Source of the DNA: Torulaspora globosa
Lineage: Eukaryota; Ascomycota; Saccharomycetes; Saccharomycetales; Saccharomycetaceae
Length of the DNA stretch: 64,000 nucleotides
NCBI RefSeq assembly: GCF_014133895.1
Contig: NC_050730.1
Coordinates: 1-64,000 of the forward strand
Direction of reading: 5' to 3'
Position numbers and translations under genes: made by a program. The number at the start of each line of letters is the position of its first letter. The stretch's first letter is position 1. Positions 10,209 through 18,950 of the stretch are shown here, piece after piece. The notes beneath the pieces are model-generated. The model was not told the DNA's origin. It searched no databases and saw nothing but the letters and a program-made list of their open reading frames with translations.

Positions 10209-10332
10209 TTCTTTGTATTCACTCTGCGACGCGCTCGGGCCTGCGTTCAGACTCACTTTGGATAAACCTACATAGTTGAATCTCGTAACCAAGAGATAAA
10301 CGCGCTCATCGCAACCGTTGAGTTATGTGGCC

Positions 10333-10420
10333 TGAGTCGTCCCGCTAATGACTCAGAGTCATCGCCCAACAATTTAAATAGCCCACAACGATGCTTGGAC
10401 CGTTTCCAATTGGTATAAAA
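10333..10420 (+). promoter_or_regulatory. TGACTCA palindrome region and TATA box
   Basis: TGAGTC (10333-10338) is followed by the imperfect palindrome TGACTCAGAGTCA (10349-10361), then TATAAAA at 10414-10420, 56 bases before the ATG of the dioxygenase gene. AGTCG (10335-10339) and TGACT (10349-10353) are again 9 bases apart, as before the upstream aminotransferase gene. Confidence 0.55.
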
Positions 10421-10475
10421 GGCCTTGTTTGAAACCATAGCATGCCATGATAATTTCTCTCACTCACCAGGCAGA

Positions 10476-11507
10476 ATGTCCACCAAGAACCTACATTTAT
10501 TTGACACCTTTGAAAAGGACGGCAAGAAATTTGCCCGGATCCCAAAGCATACCATCAATGCTGGTACCTCCCCCAAGTACTCAGACCTTGTCGTCAAAGA
10601 CAAGTCCGACTTCAAAGCAATTGTTGAAAAGCTGGAACTTTACGGACTTTGTGTTGTGAAGCATTACCTAGAGCCAGAAACTTGTGAGCACATCAAGAAA
10701 GAGCTGGAGCCACATTATTTCCGCCACCAAGAATGGAATGGTTCTCCGTTCCCAAAAGAAACTACTGTCGTCACCAGAGCGGCTTTGGCGTCCCCAACTT
10801 GCATGGACAAGATAGCCCTCGATGACACATTCTACAAGGTCTCTTACCATTTCATGTCAGAGTCGAATGTCTTCTGGATCGGCGACGGCAAGTTGAGACG
10901 TTCAGAGACGGATGTGCAACTGTACTCGAGCATCATTTACAGGGTTGGCGCCGGTGCCGGCGACCAGATGTATCATCGTGAAGACATGGCGCTGCACAAT
11001 GCACATCCTCGCCGCGAAAAGTACCACTACGGCGATGACGTCCAGGTTGGCCTTGCTGTTGCTTTGACACCTATGAACAAGACAAACGGAGCCACCAGGG
11101 CTATCATTGGATCTCACTTGTGGGGCCCTCTTGATGGACCATACGAATTCGACCCTCAGCGCGAACTCTACCTGGAGCTGGAAGAAGGCGACGGGACGTT
11201 TATGCTTGGCAGCACATACCATGCAGCAAGTTCTAATCACAGTGACGCAGATAGAATCGGAGCGTTCTTTTTCATGAGCAAGACCTACTTGAGACAAGAG
11301 GAAAATTACCATGCGGACATGGAGCCCGCTTTCTTTGAGAACATGTCATTCAAGGCTCTCAAGATACTTGGCTTGCACACCAGCCTACCTTTCTGTGGTC
11401 ACATTGGCTACAGAAGCCCAGCCTTTGTGCTCAATCCAAAACTCAAAGAGGCGTCGCAAGCTGGTAAGGGCAATTACACTGAAGTTATATACCCAGTGTT
11501 TGAGTAA
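10476..11507 (+). CDS. PhyH-family Fe(II)/2-oxoglutarate dioxygenase (BIO1 candidate)
   Basis: The protein has 343 residues from the ATG at 10476; a 17-codon upward extension begins at TTG and overlaps the promoter, so it is rejected. Features of the phytanoyl-CoA dioxygenase superfamily are visible: a His-x-Glu/Asp iron-binding pair in YHREDMALHN (His167, Glu169 or Asp170), a distal His in GSTYHAASSNH (His249) and a downstream Arg in DRIGAFFF (Arg260) suited to bind 2-oxoglutarate. No signal peptide or membrane segment is seen. It lies directly after the BIO3/BIO6-type gene, on the same strand, with similar upstream elements. Context suggests a role in an oxygen-dependent early step of biotin synthesis (BIO1-like), but this is inference. 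Substrate specificity within this superfamily cannot be read from sequence. Confidence 0.8.
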   Translation: MSTKNLHLFDTFEKDGKKFARIPKHTINAGTSPKYSDLVVKDKSDFKAIVEKLELYGLCVVKHYLEPETCEHIKKELEPHYFRHQEWNGSPFPKETTVVTRAALASPTCMDKIALDDTFYKVSYHFMSESNVFWIGDGKLRRSETDVQLYSSIIYRVGAGAGDQMYHREDMALHNAHPRREKYHYGDDVQVGLAVALTPMNKTNGATRAIIGSHLWGPLDGPYEFDPQRELYLELEEGDGTFMLGSTYHAASSNHSDADRIGAFFFMSKTYLRQEENYHADMEPAFFENMSFKALKILGLHTSLPFCGHIGYRSPAFVLNPKLKEASQAGKGNYTEVIYPVFE

Positions 11508-11551
11508 AAGATAGTCCTGTATCCGTTTATCTAAAAATCATTACATCTTCT

Positions 11552-13264
11552 CTAATAAGTTAGCTTACCCTTTCTTAGGTAAGCAATGTTCTCTCTGACT
11601 ATTTGCCTGACAGGCTTCTCGAAAATATCATCAATCTCTTCCAGCGTTCTGTTCTTTGTTTCTGGCATGAACAACAACTGGTATGGAATACCAATGGCGA
11701 TCGCAATGCCACCGTAAAAGCCCAAAGTCAAACCTGTGTACGTGAACGCACTTTGCATTCTTTCGAAATTGTATGTCACAGTAAAGGCGAACAGATACAG
11801 CAGAGCTGAACAAACAGTCATACCCACAGACCTAGTACCCAACGAAAAAGACTCGGAAGGCAGCACCCATGTCAATGCCGCATAGGAACCGAATGCCATG
11901 TTGTAAATAATCTGACCCGTCAGATATACACCCTCTGCTGCGATCAAGTTTGAATCCTGATACAGATATCCGACACCCACCAACACCAAACCGATCGAAA
12001 ACAAGACAATTGTCATTGACCATGTACGTCTTCCGAATTTATCCATCCACAAGATGGCAGGAATCGTACCAATCAGCAGAGCAGCACCGCCCACCATAGA
12101 CATTGCTACCGCTCTCTTCTCAGAGAAACCTATCTGACGCATTAGTGTCGACATGTAATACATGATGGCATTGATACCCGTCAACTGACCCAAAGCAATC
12201 ATGATACTCGAATGAACCAGAGCACGACGGTTACGAGGAACGCATACCAGGTTGAACAACGATTGGAAATGGGTTTCGCTGCTGCGCAGCTGTCTGTCTT
12301 GGTCGGCCGCCTGTCTCAATTCTAAAAATTCAACTTTATTGGCCTCAACGTTCACGTCTCTCAATCTCTTCCAGACATTCCAGGACTCACCAACACGGTC
12401 CTTGTGCATCAACCAACGGGGAGATTCCGGTAGAAACAAAAGACCAACAAACAAAATTGTAGAAAAGACCAGAGAGGAGCCCACCATGTATCTCCAACCA
12501 CCCTTCACGTCGAAAAAGATCACACCGATTATGTAGCCGAACAGTTCTCCCAATGCAATATTAAACTGATACAAAGAAACCAGGCTACCTCTCACAGACG
12601 ATGGAACAGACTCGGAGATGTAGACACCAATACCACCACCTTCAATACCAACTCCAACCCCAACCAGGAATCTGCCCGCGTACATTTCGTGATGATTCGT
12701 TGCAGCAGCACAGATGATAGCCCCAATGGTGTAAAACACACACGATATAACCAAAGCCTTCTTACGACCAAAGTACTCGCTCAGTGGGGTCAGGAGAATA
12801 GATCCGGCAACGGCACCCAAAGGCATCAGCGAAGACACCAATGAAGCTTGGTGAGTTGACAAATGCAGCATCTTGTTCATGCCAATAGAGGCACCAGAAA
12901 TGATGGACTGATCGATACCAGAGAGAATACCAGCAAATGCTGCAAAAGCACCCAGCATTATCACCATGTGGTTTTTGTTTTCAAAATGAACTTCAAACTC
13001 CAAAGCCGCCAGTTTCCCCCAAAACGAACGTTCACGCTTGTGGGAATTGCCCAAGTCGTCCAGGGCTCTAATCTCTTGGCCCAAGTTCAAATTCGTGTCC
13101 AGAAATTCGGACACCTTACCGCCTGCATCTTCCTCGAGGTCCAGTTTTTTGTTTGATGGATCCTCATATACCTCTTTGGCAGGCACTTCTCCAAGCTCAA
13201 TGTGAGAAGTGCTCGAAGATTTATCCTCACTTCTTAGGAACGGATATTGGGGACTAGGTGGCAT
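11552..13264 (-). CDS. sugar-porter family MFS transporter
   Basis: A 570-residue membrane protein of the sugar-porter branch of the major facilitator superfamily. It starts at the ATG at 13264; 18 upstream codons begin at GTG and are not used. About 90 hydrophilic, acidic N-terminal residues (KEVYEDPSNKKLDLEEDAGG) precede twelve predicted membrane segments. Family signatures are SEYFGRKKAL after TM2, GRFLVGVGVGIEGGGIGVYISE around TM4-5, PESPRWLM after TM6, DKFGRRTW after TM8 and PETKNRTLEEID after TM12. The substrate is unknown; it is not a close match in memory to Hxt, Itr or lactose permeases. It is divergently paired with an aldose 1-epimerase gene, across a shared 709-base promoter with Mig1-like sites, so a sugar-uptake role under glucose repression is plausible. 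The 3' end faces the 3' end of the dioxygenase gene. Confidence 0.85.
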   Translation of the reverse strand: MPPSPQYPFLRSEDKSSSTSHIELGEVPAKEVYEDPSNKKLDLEEDAGGKVSEFLDTNLNLGQEIRALDDLGNSHKRERSFWGKLAALEFEVHFENKNHMVIMLGAFAAFAGILSGIDQSIISGASIGMNKMLHLSTHQASLVSSLMPLGAVAGSILLTPLSEYFGRKKALVISCVFYTIGAIICAAATNHHEMYAGRFLVGVGVGIEGGGIGVYISESVPSSVRGSLVSLYQFNIALGELFGYIIGVIFFDVKGGWRYMVGSSLVFSTILFVGLLFLPESPRWLMHKDRVGESWNVWKRLRDVNVEANKVEFLELRQAADQDRQLRSSETHFQSLFNLVCVPRNRRALVHSSIMIALGQLTGINAIMYYMSTLMRQIGFSEKRAVAMSMVGGAALLIGTIPAILWMDKFGRRTWSMTIVLFSIGLVLVGVGYLYQDSNLIAAEGVYLTGQIIYNMAFGSYAALTWVLPSESFSLGTRSVGMTVCSALLYLFAFTVTYNFERMQSAFTYTGLTLGFYGGIAIAIGIPYQLLFMPETKNRTLEEIDDIFEKPVRQIVRENIAYLRKGKLTY

Positions 13265-13440
13265 ATTGAATGCTGTCTTTTTATGTTGTATAGACAATTG
13301 CCTCCGATTCAACAACACTGGAGTGGAACCATGATCAAAACAGCCGCTTTATATAGCTGACGCTTTGCATCAACCAGACGTCTTGGCATCGAATCGAAGA
13401 CGGACTGAAATGTACATTTTTCCACGACGAACATCTGCAC

Positions 13441-13610
13441 TGCTCCTGAAAATTTTCCGACGACGAGGGGGCAAATGCTGAGAAAACTCGCAGGAAGTGC
13501 GGGGCAAGAATTATTCCGTCGCTCGACATGCCCAGCAGAAATTTTTCCGTCCCCCTCGAGATGCCCCGCAGAAATTTTTCCAGCTGGACGCGGGGCAGCC
13601 GGGCGCGGGG
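13441..13610. promoter_or_regulatory. Mig1-like GCGGGG cluster and ~32-bp repeats
   Basis: The divergent promoter between transporter and epimerase holds four GCGGGG cores (13499-13504, 13564-13569 as CCCCGC, 13590-13595, 13605-13610). The one at 13564 has the A/T-rich flank (AGAAATTTTT) typical of Mig1 sites. A GCAGAAATTTTTCC word is repeated 33 bases apart (near 13535 and 13568), with weaker copies near 13446 and 13508. The rest of 13265-13973 holds A/T-rich sequence with TATAAA near 13918, 56 bases before the epimerase ATG, and no gene. Confidence 0.5.
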
Positions 13611-13973
13611 CAGTGGAACATCTCGTTATGCCATTGTCGACTAGCTGGGTGTAACGCCACTGGCTATGTTGCAGCCGCCCCTTTCATTCATGTCCATCCC
13701 GTCTTTCCCTCTGCCTTGGCTCTCCAGAAGCAGCCGGACAACTTCTTACTAAGCAGGACTTTTTCGAACAAAGTGGGTCTACTCCGTTTCTCACATTCTA
13801 TCTGCAAGCCCCACGTTTGCTCTATCGCGGGTTAATTATTCCGGGGGTTTAACTATCGAATGCTTAAGCTAACAACGAAGCGTCAGGAGACTTGGTTGCC
13901 TTACTCCTTGCAAAAGTATAAAATATCACAAAGTAGTCAAACAGAGAGAGAAACGACGACAAGAACATAGACA

Positions 13974-15002
13974 ATGTCATCTGCCGAAACAAACCACAGC
14001 GACGAAAACGGATTCATCTCGATCGGTGAGCCCGGCAAGTTCGAAGCTACGATCGCTAGACTCGGTGCCACGTTAGTCGACCTAAAGGTCAATGACCAGT
14101 CTGTAGTTTTGGGCTACCCCACCGCTAATGACTACGTCTCTGATAGAGGTAACTATATCGGGGCTACTGTCGGGCGCTACGCGAACCGTATTTACAAAGG
14201 CGTTTACACTCTGCCAGATGGCCCACACAAACTGGCTGTCAACAACTGCGGTAATGCAAACCATAGCAGTATAAGCTCTTTTCATCTCAAGACATTCGAG
14301 GGCCAACCGAAGCGCTTGTCTACCAATGTCTACACTCTCGAACTATCATTGCTGGATGATCACACGAGGTGCAACGAGTTTCCAGGGGATTTACAGGTTA
14401 CCGTGAAATACATTTTGGACGCTGCCGTGATGACCTTGGACTTTGAGTATCAAGCACATTTGGTTAGTGGAGAAGCCACTCCTATCAATATGACCAACCA
14501 TACGTATTTCAATCTGAACAAGGCAAAAAGCGAGGCTTCCATCAGCGGTACAGTAGTTCGGCTTTGCTCCAACAGGGCGTTGGAAGTTAGTGAAGGAGCT
14601 CTGATTCCGACCGGAAAAATTATAGAAAAGGAAGTTGCTACGTTTATGTCCACCAGCCCCACCGTTCTTGCAGATGGTGGACCAAAATTTGATACCAGTT
14701 TTATCGTCAATGCAAACCAGGACTTGAAGTCGACCGATTCCGTCAGCGTGAACAAATTGGTACCCGTCTTGAAGGCATATCATCCGGAGTCAAAGATATC
14801 TTTGGAGGTGTCAACTACGGAACCTACTTTTGTTTTCTATACAGGCGATAATCTGTTCGACAATTTCAAGCCCCGAGCTGGTTTTTGCGTTGAACAGGGC
14901 AGGTACGTTGACGCAATCAATAGAGGTGAGTGGAGAGATTGCGTTCTTTTGAAAAAAGGTGAATTATACACATCCAAGACCCAATACCGCTTCCAAACTT
15001 GA
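13974..15002 (+). CDS. aldose 1-epimerase (mutarotase)
   Basis: A 342-residue protein of the galactose mutarotase superfamily, like the subtelomeric S. cerevisiae paralogues YHR210C and YNR071C and the C-terminal domain of Gal10. It interconverts alpha and beta anomers of aldoses. Visible features are [15 protein letters not shown] near 59-73, the catalytic His in MTNHTYFNL (His176) and the catalytic Glu in FCVEQGRY (Glu307). The region that in many mutarotases carries a first catalytic His as HGG reads [11 protein letters not shown] here, the variant of the yeast YHR210C group. No signal peptide. The ATG at 13974 is the first in frame and lies 56 bases after a TATA-like word. It is divergent from a sugar transporter, suggesting a small sugar-use cluster. 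Confidence 0.9.
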   Translation: MSSAETNHSDENGFISIGEPGKFEATIARLGATLVDLKVNDQSVVLGYPTANDYVSDRGNYIGATVGRYANRIYKGVYTLPDGPHKLAVNNCGNANHSSISSFHLKTFEGQPKRLSTNVYTLELSLLDDHTRCNEFPGDLQVTVKYILDAAVMTLDFEYQAHLVSGEATPINMTNHTYFNLNKAKSEASISGTVVRLCSNRALEVSEGALIPTGKIIEKEVATFMSTSPTVLADGGPKFDTSFIVNANQDLKSTDSVSVNKLVPVLKAYHPESKISLEVSTTEPTFVFYTGDNLFDNFKPRAGFCVEQGRYVDAINRGEWRDCVLLKKGELYTSKTQYRFQT

Positions 15003-17673
15003 GTGTGATTCGGGTCTTTCGTTTAACGTTTCATAGAATGTATTTTGTAATGACAAGTGAGGGCGCATTTAGCTTACCTCCGTTCGTAACATTGGCCGCC
15101 GGTTCGATATGGAAAGCACAGGCTTGTATGAAAGTAATGCTTAATGGTTATCTGATGGTACAATATTACCTTTGAGCACACACGTCAAGATCATGTGTAA
15201 AGCTAACTACGTTAAGTTGGATAATTCCGTTGTGGATCTCTCCCTCGCATAAGTAGACATAAGTACCCAAATTATGTTATATTTGGTCGAGGTTGATTTG
15301 TAATCGGCTGGTACTCAATTTCGTTTCCCCCGACTTTCCGTTTAGTTTGACAGCCACGCTTATCATCAAACCTGACAGTGTTGAACAATCGCGCCGATAA
15401 TCTATTATCAGTATTAGTAATCTGCTCAGTCAGGAATCGACTTCAAGAAGCGTCCGCTCCTCGTCAAAGTGAGTCACTTACTCCGCCTGGGTAAACAGAC
15501 ACACCACTTCAGAGACAATGTTCCTACGCTGAACAGTTCGCTGTCTTTGCATGTGGGAACTACAAGCCGTGTGGTAAACTGCATGTCTCACCGCTATGCC
15601 TTAAAGACGCTAACAAATGCGGGAAGTGAACCGCATTCGGTCAAATAACTGCTATTGATCTTTCTTTGGCGGTTCGCTGATATCGACCGATCTCAGTAGC
15701 GCTTTCTTTCGGTCCTGATAAACATACGATATCCATACGATATCTGCGGATCTAGATATGATGCAGCCACCATCCATATAAGATCAAAAAAGTTAAGTAC
15801 CGGCAAAGAGTACCTGTAACCGAAAAGCCAGGCATGACAGGCAGACAAGCATATGGTCAAATTTTGCAACCAAGCCAATCCTCTTTAGAAATCGGAAACC
15901 TATTGTAAATTAATTTGACTCACCCGCTCCCCGCCAAAAGAACGGAAACGGCGAGCATTAGCAAATTCAAGTGCTAGGGATCCGAAAGAGTTGGGAGTCT
16001 AATAACTGGCAAAGCACTGATAATATGGCCTGACGATGGACTGTGCAGATGCGTCATCTCCACGTCCACGCATTAATACTGAAGGCGTGCCGGTCGCACA
16101 AGTGATTATCACCATAGAAGCACAATGCTTAAATCGTACGCGCAATGGGAACACGCCGCAATCATGACCCTGTTGCAGCGTCGTTGCGGCGGTAGGCTAT
16201 TAGACTACACGAAGTGAAGGCCAAGCAGACCTTGACACTTTGCAAATCAGTAATGGAATGTTCACTAAACCCCTCAATGGCTGCTGCATTGTCCAGAAAA
16301 ATCAGTGATCCCCAAAAGCTGCGTCGTCCAAGTATCGAGCAACTAGTGACGAAGAGACAGCGACTCCGTGACTGTTATCCAATGCACAGTGCACTGCAAA
16401 GAACCCATCCACAGGCAGTTAGCGCACCGCCACTACCAGTCTTGAGAAGACGAGATACGCCATGACATTGGTCTAAAGATGCGGTGCACGCTGAAATTTG
16501 ACGCCCAACTCGACGGAAAGAAACGAAACATTAGCCACAATGATTGAGTCATACTATGAGTTTCTGAAGTATGCTGCTTCTCACATCTCTAAATATTCAA
16601 TAGCATCGAATAAAGCAACTGCTGACTGTTTCTGACCGGTAAGTCTCGCGGCCAGCAGATATAGATTACGGCTCCATCTAGGCTGCTGAACCATTGCTGT
16701 TTCCAGTCTTCTAGTGCAATGCACCTCAAGCTGCATGTGCTCTATTGAGATCCCCATTGGTCATCGATGGCACGAATGTCCCACTCTCACAATATAGGCA
16801 TGTAAAGCGAGCAGCTAGTATTTTCCTTGGCTGATCGTAGCGTTTTCTTTGAAGGAGAGGTTCACCAGTTCGAGCGTAAAAGTACTCATAAGATGAACCT
16901 CTATATCTATCACTCGCCGGTAGTTCTGTATCAACAAAAATGGTCCTTTCTGCTTCCACAAATATCTTACTCTGCCTTTCGTCATTATCTTCCAAGTTGA
17001 CTTCAAACACTATTGAATACGTTCATAGCTTTGAGTATTCCATTCCTATGCAGAGGAGCCTTTGCGAAGTAGACAGTCCCTTTCCCATTCACGGTAGGCT
17101 TTCCTCTCCTGTAGCCTATGTTGTTTACTGTTTGTTGATGTTTTGGTCTTGTATTTTGAACTCCTTATTTTCGATCTTTTTTAGATCAGGAGATTTATGG
17201 TCGTACGCGACGAATGTTGGTATTTTTCTTTGTTTTTGTTTACAGTTGAAGCTTTGCGGCGCGTCAATCTTCGCGTTGTTTTTGAAAAATATAATGAACA
17301 GCCGTTCAATCTGGTGTAAACACATCTTTACAAACCGTCAACAATCGTTCCGAAAGATATTTATAACGAATAAACCGCTGGTAACTAGCGGCAAAGCTTC
17401 TCAGCATGCGATCCATTTTAAGGCTAGTTTCGAAAACAGGCGTTACACGAACGATCAACTTTGCAATGCTTCAAAAGTGATGGCAATCATCCTAAACATC
17501 AAAAAGCAAATTACCAAAATTAGATGAATGCTTTATAGAGCTCTAATCAATCTGGTCCTGTTATGCGAATTGAAAATAGTGATAGAAAAGCAATATTCTC
17601 CTGTGGTGGATCGGCATGACAGCTCCGCCCGCGTAGTATCTACTTAAAATGCTTAAAAATTCCAACATTCTAT
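15003..17673. other. gene-poor region left of the tRNA
   Basis: In 2.7 kb I find no recognisable gene. Two opposed frames (16726-17010 minus; 16940-17527 plus, 195 codons with an ATG) resemble no family I know; the plus one is Cys- and Phe-rich in an A/T-rich stretch and looks fortuitous. The minus one contains RFTCLYCESGTF and could be a gene scrap. A short frame ending at 16465 (LRRPSIEQLVTKRQRLRD) may be another. No LTR ends could be established. Confidence 0.5.
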
Positions 17674-17747
17674 GGTTTCGTGGTCTAGTTGGTTATGGCA
17701 TCTGCTTAACACGCAGAACGTCCCCAGTTCGATCCTGGGCGAAATCA
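17674..17747 (+). tRNA. tRNA-Val(AAC)
   Basis: The 74-base sequence folds as a cloverleaf. The acceptor stem pairs GGTTTCG with CGAAATC (one G-T pair), the anticodon stem TCTGC pairs with GCAGA around the loop TTAACAC (anticodon AAC, Val), and the T arm CCCAG-TTCGATC-CTGGG carries the B box. There is no intron. It differs from the S. cerevisiae tRNA-Val(AAC) I remember at one D-loop base. It begins 2.7 kb downstream of the epimerase gene. Confidence 0.97.
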
Positions 17748-17762
17748 TTTTTATATTTTTTT
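17748..17762 (+). terminator. RNA polymerase III terminator
   Basis: T5 (17748-17752) starts directly after the tRNA, and a T7 run follows at 17756-17762. These are standard Pol III stop signals. Confidence 0.85.
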
Positions 17763-18911
17763 GTTTACGTTTGCCCGTACACCCCGACAAGCTTGCTTCT
17801 TTGTTTACAGTACACCACGGCCGTCGGTTGGTGTCCACTATTTACATGACACTACACAAAGTGCCAGCCACCATTGTCACCTTGTCGTAAGAACCACATA
17901 CAACCTCCCATGTCGGCAACGGAGACTGACGGACTGAAATACTCGAATCCAAACTCTGACATGAAAAGCAGCCAAAGTTAGACTGATCAAATTTAGCCGC
18001 CGACGTAATACACAGTGCTCACTTTTCATAAATTGATTTGTCTACCACCTGGCCAAAAATACCACCACTTGCTCAAAGCCGCCGACCGCCGCCGTCATCC
18101 GGCTGACACATCAAGTCACAACATTGCTACAGCGCAACCCGTCCCCACTCCTCGCCCAAGCTTCTCAACTCTACTTCCAAGCATTACTTTCCCCCTCCCA
18201 ACAAGACATCATCAATGCAAATACAAATCTACAAAATCTTTTAATTAACTCTCCCGCTCATATCTTTGATCCACCCACTCCACAAACCCACACTTCGGCT
18301 TGACAAAATTAAACTGCTGCGAGAAAGAGTCCAGTTGGACAGCTGGGGCATGGCGAAACTGAGGTCTGTGAGCTCAGGAACAAGCAAGAAATAAATGTCA
18401 CTATATACGTATATTTACACAACATCGCAATACGCTGTTTGCCAACTATACACCTTTGGCAGTGGAACTGGTATGGTATGCAGAGGCAGAAAAAACATGG
18501 GAGGTAACGCAAGCACACACCATACACAAAAACGTTCCCAAGATGCTTCCAAAAGTCCGCTCACACCCCAGAAATATGGGGGTCCCGAACAAAAGCACTC
18601 ACATAGTTATGTTCACTTGATCAAGAAAAACCAAACACATACAAGTGCGTCTGTCTCGGTACGCAATACAGCTATGATACAGCCACCATACACGTACAAA
18701 AAACATCCTCTCTGTATAGCATCCTCAGATATTCTTCGCGCGCCTCTACTAATCTTGATAACAGGTCCCTTTTTTCCCCACGCGCTTGAAACAGGGCGGT
18801 CTAGTCGGTCTGAGAAGCAGAGACGCGGTATCCTGTGATGCCTCAAAATACAACGCCATCATTCATTTAAATACGCAGAGGTAAACGAAAATACGCCGTT
18901 CGGTCAAGGCA
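17763..18911. other. gene-poor region between tRNA and HMG gene
   Basis: No gene is supported. The sequence is C/A-rich (CCACC, CACAC words) around 18050-18300 and 18500-18700. An ATG-started 147-codon frame (18395-18838) and the opposite frame near 18613-18846 have no recognisable motif and low-complexity composition, so I take them as chance. Confidence 0.45.
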
Positions 18912-18950
18912 ATGATGAGCGTGAAATTGCAAGATGGTTTCGGCAGTTGA
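18912..18950 (+). other. upstream ORF overlapping the HMG gene start
   Basis: Two adjacent ATGs (18912, 18915) open a 12-codon frame ending at TGA 18948-18950. It overlaps, in another frame, the ATG of the HMG gene at 18934. If the transcript starts upstream, scanning ribosomes would meet this uORF first, which would limit HMG protein synthesis. The transcript start is unknown. Confidence 0.4.

Noticed and set aside
16726..17010. Minus-strand frame with RFTCLYCES as a mating-type a1 or zinc protein
   Set aside because: No homeobox WFxNRR and only one CxxC; the frame starts at GTG. Nothing supports a function.
17348..17355. TTCCGAAA, the core of centromere element CDEIII
   Set aside because: No CDEI (RTCACRTG) with an A/T-rich CDEII at the right distance; a subtelomeric place also makes a centromere unlikely.
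16940..17527. 195-codon plus-strand frame with an ATG
   Set aside because: A/T-rich, Cys/Phe-rich, no family, overlapped by an opposite frame; not strong enough to call a gene.
18395..18838. 147-codon frame left of the HMG gene
   Set aside because: Low-complexity, opposed by another frame of similar quality, no motif.
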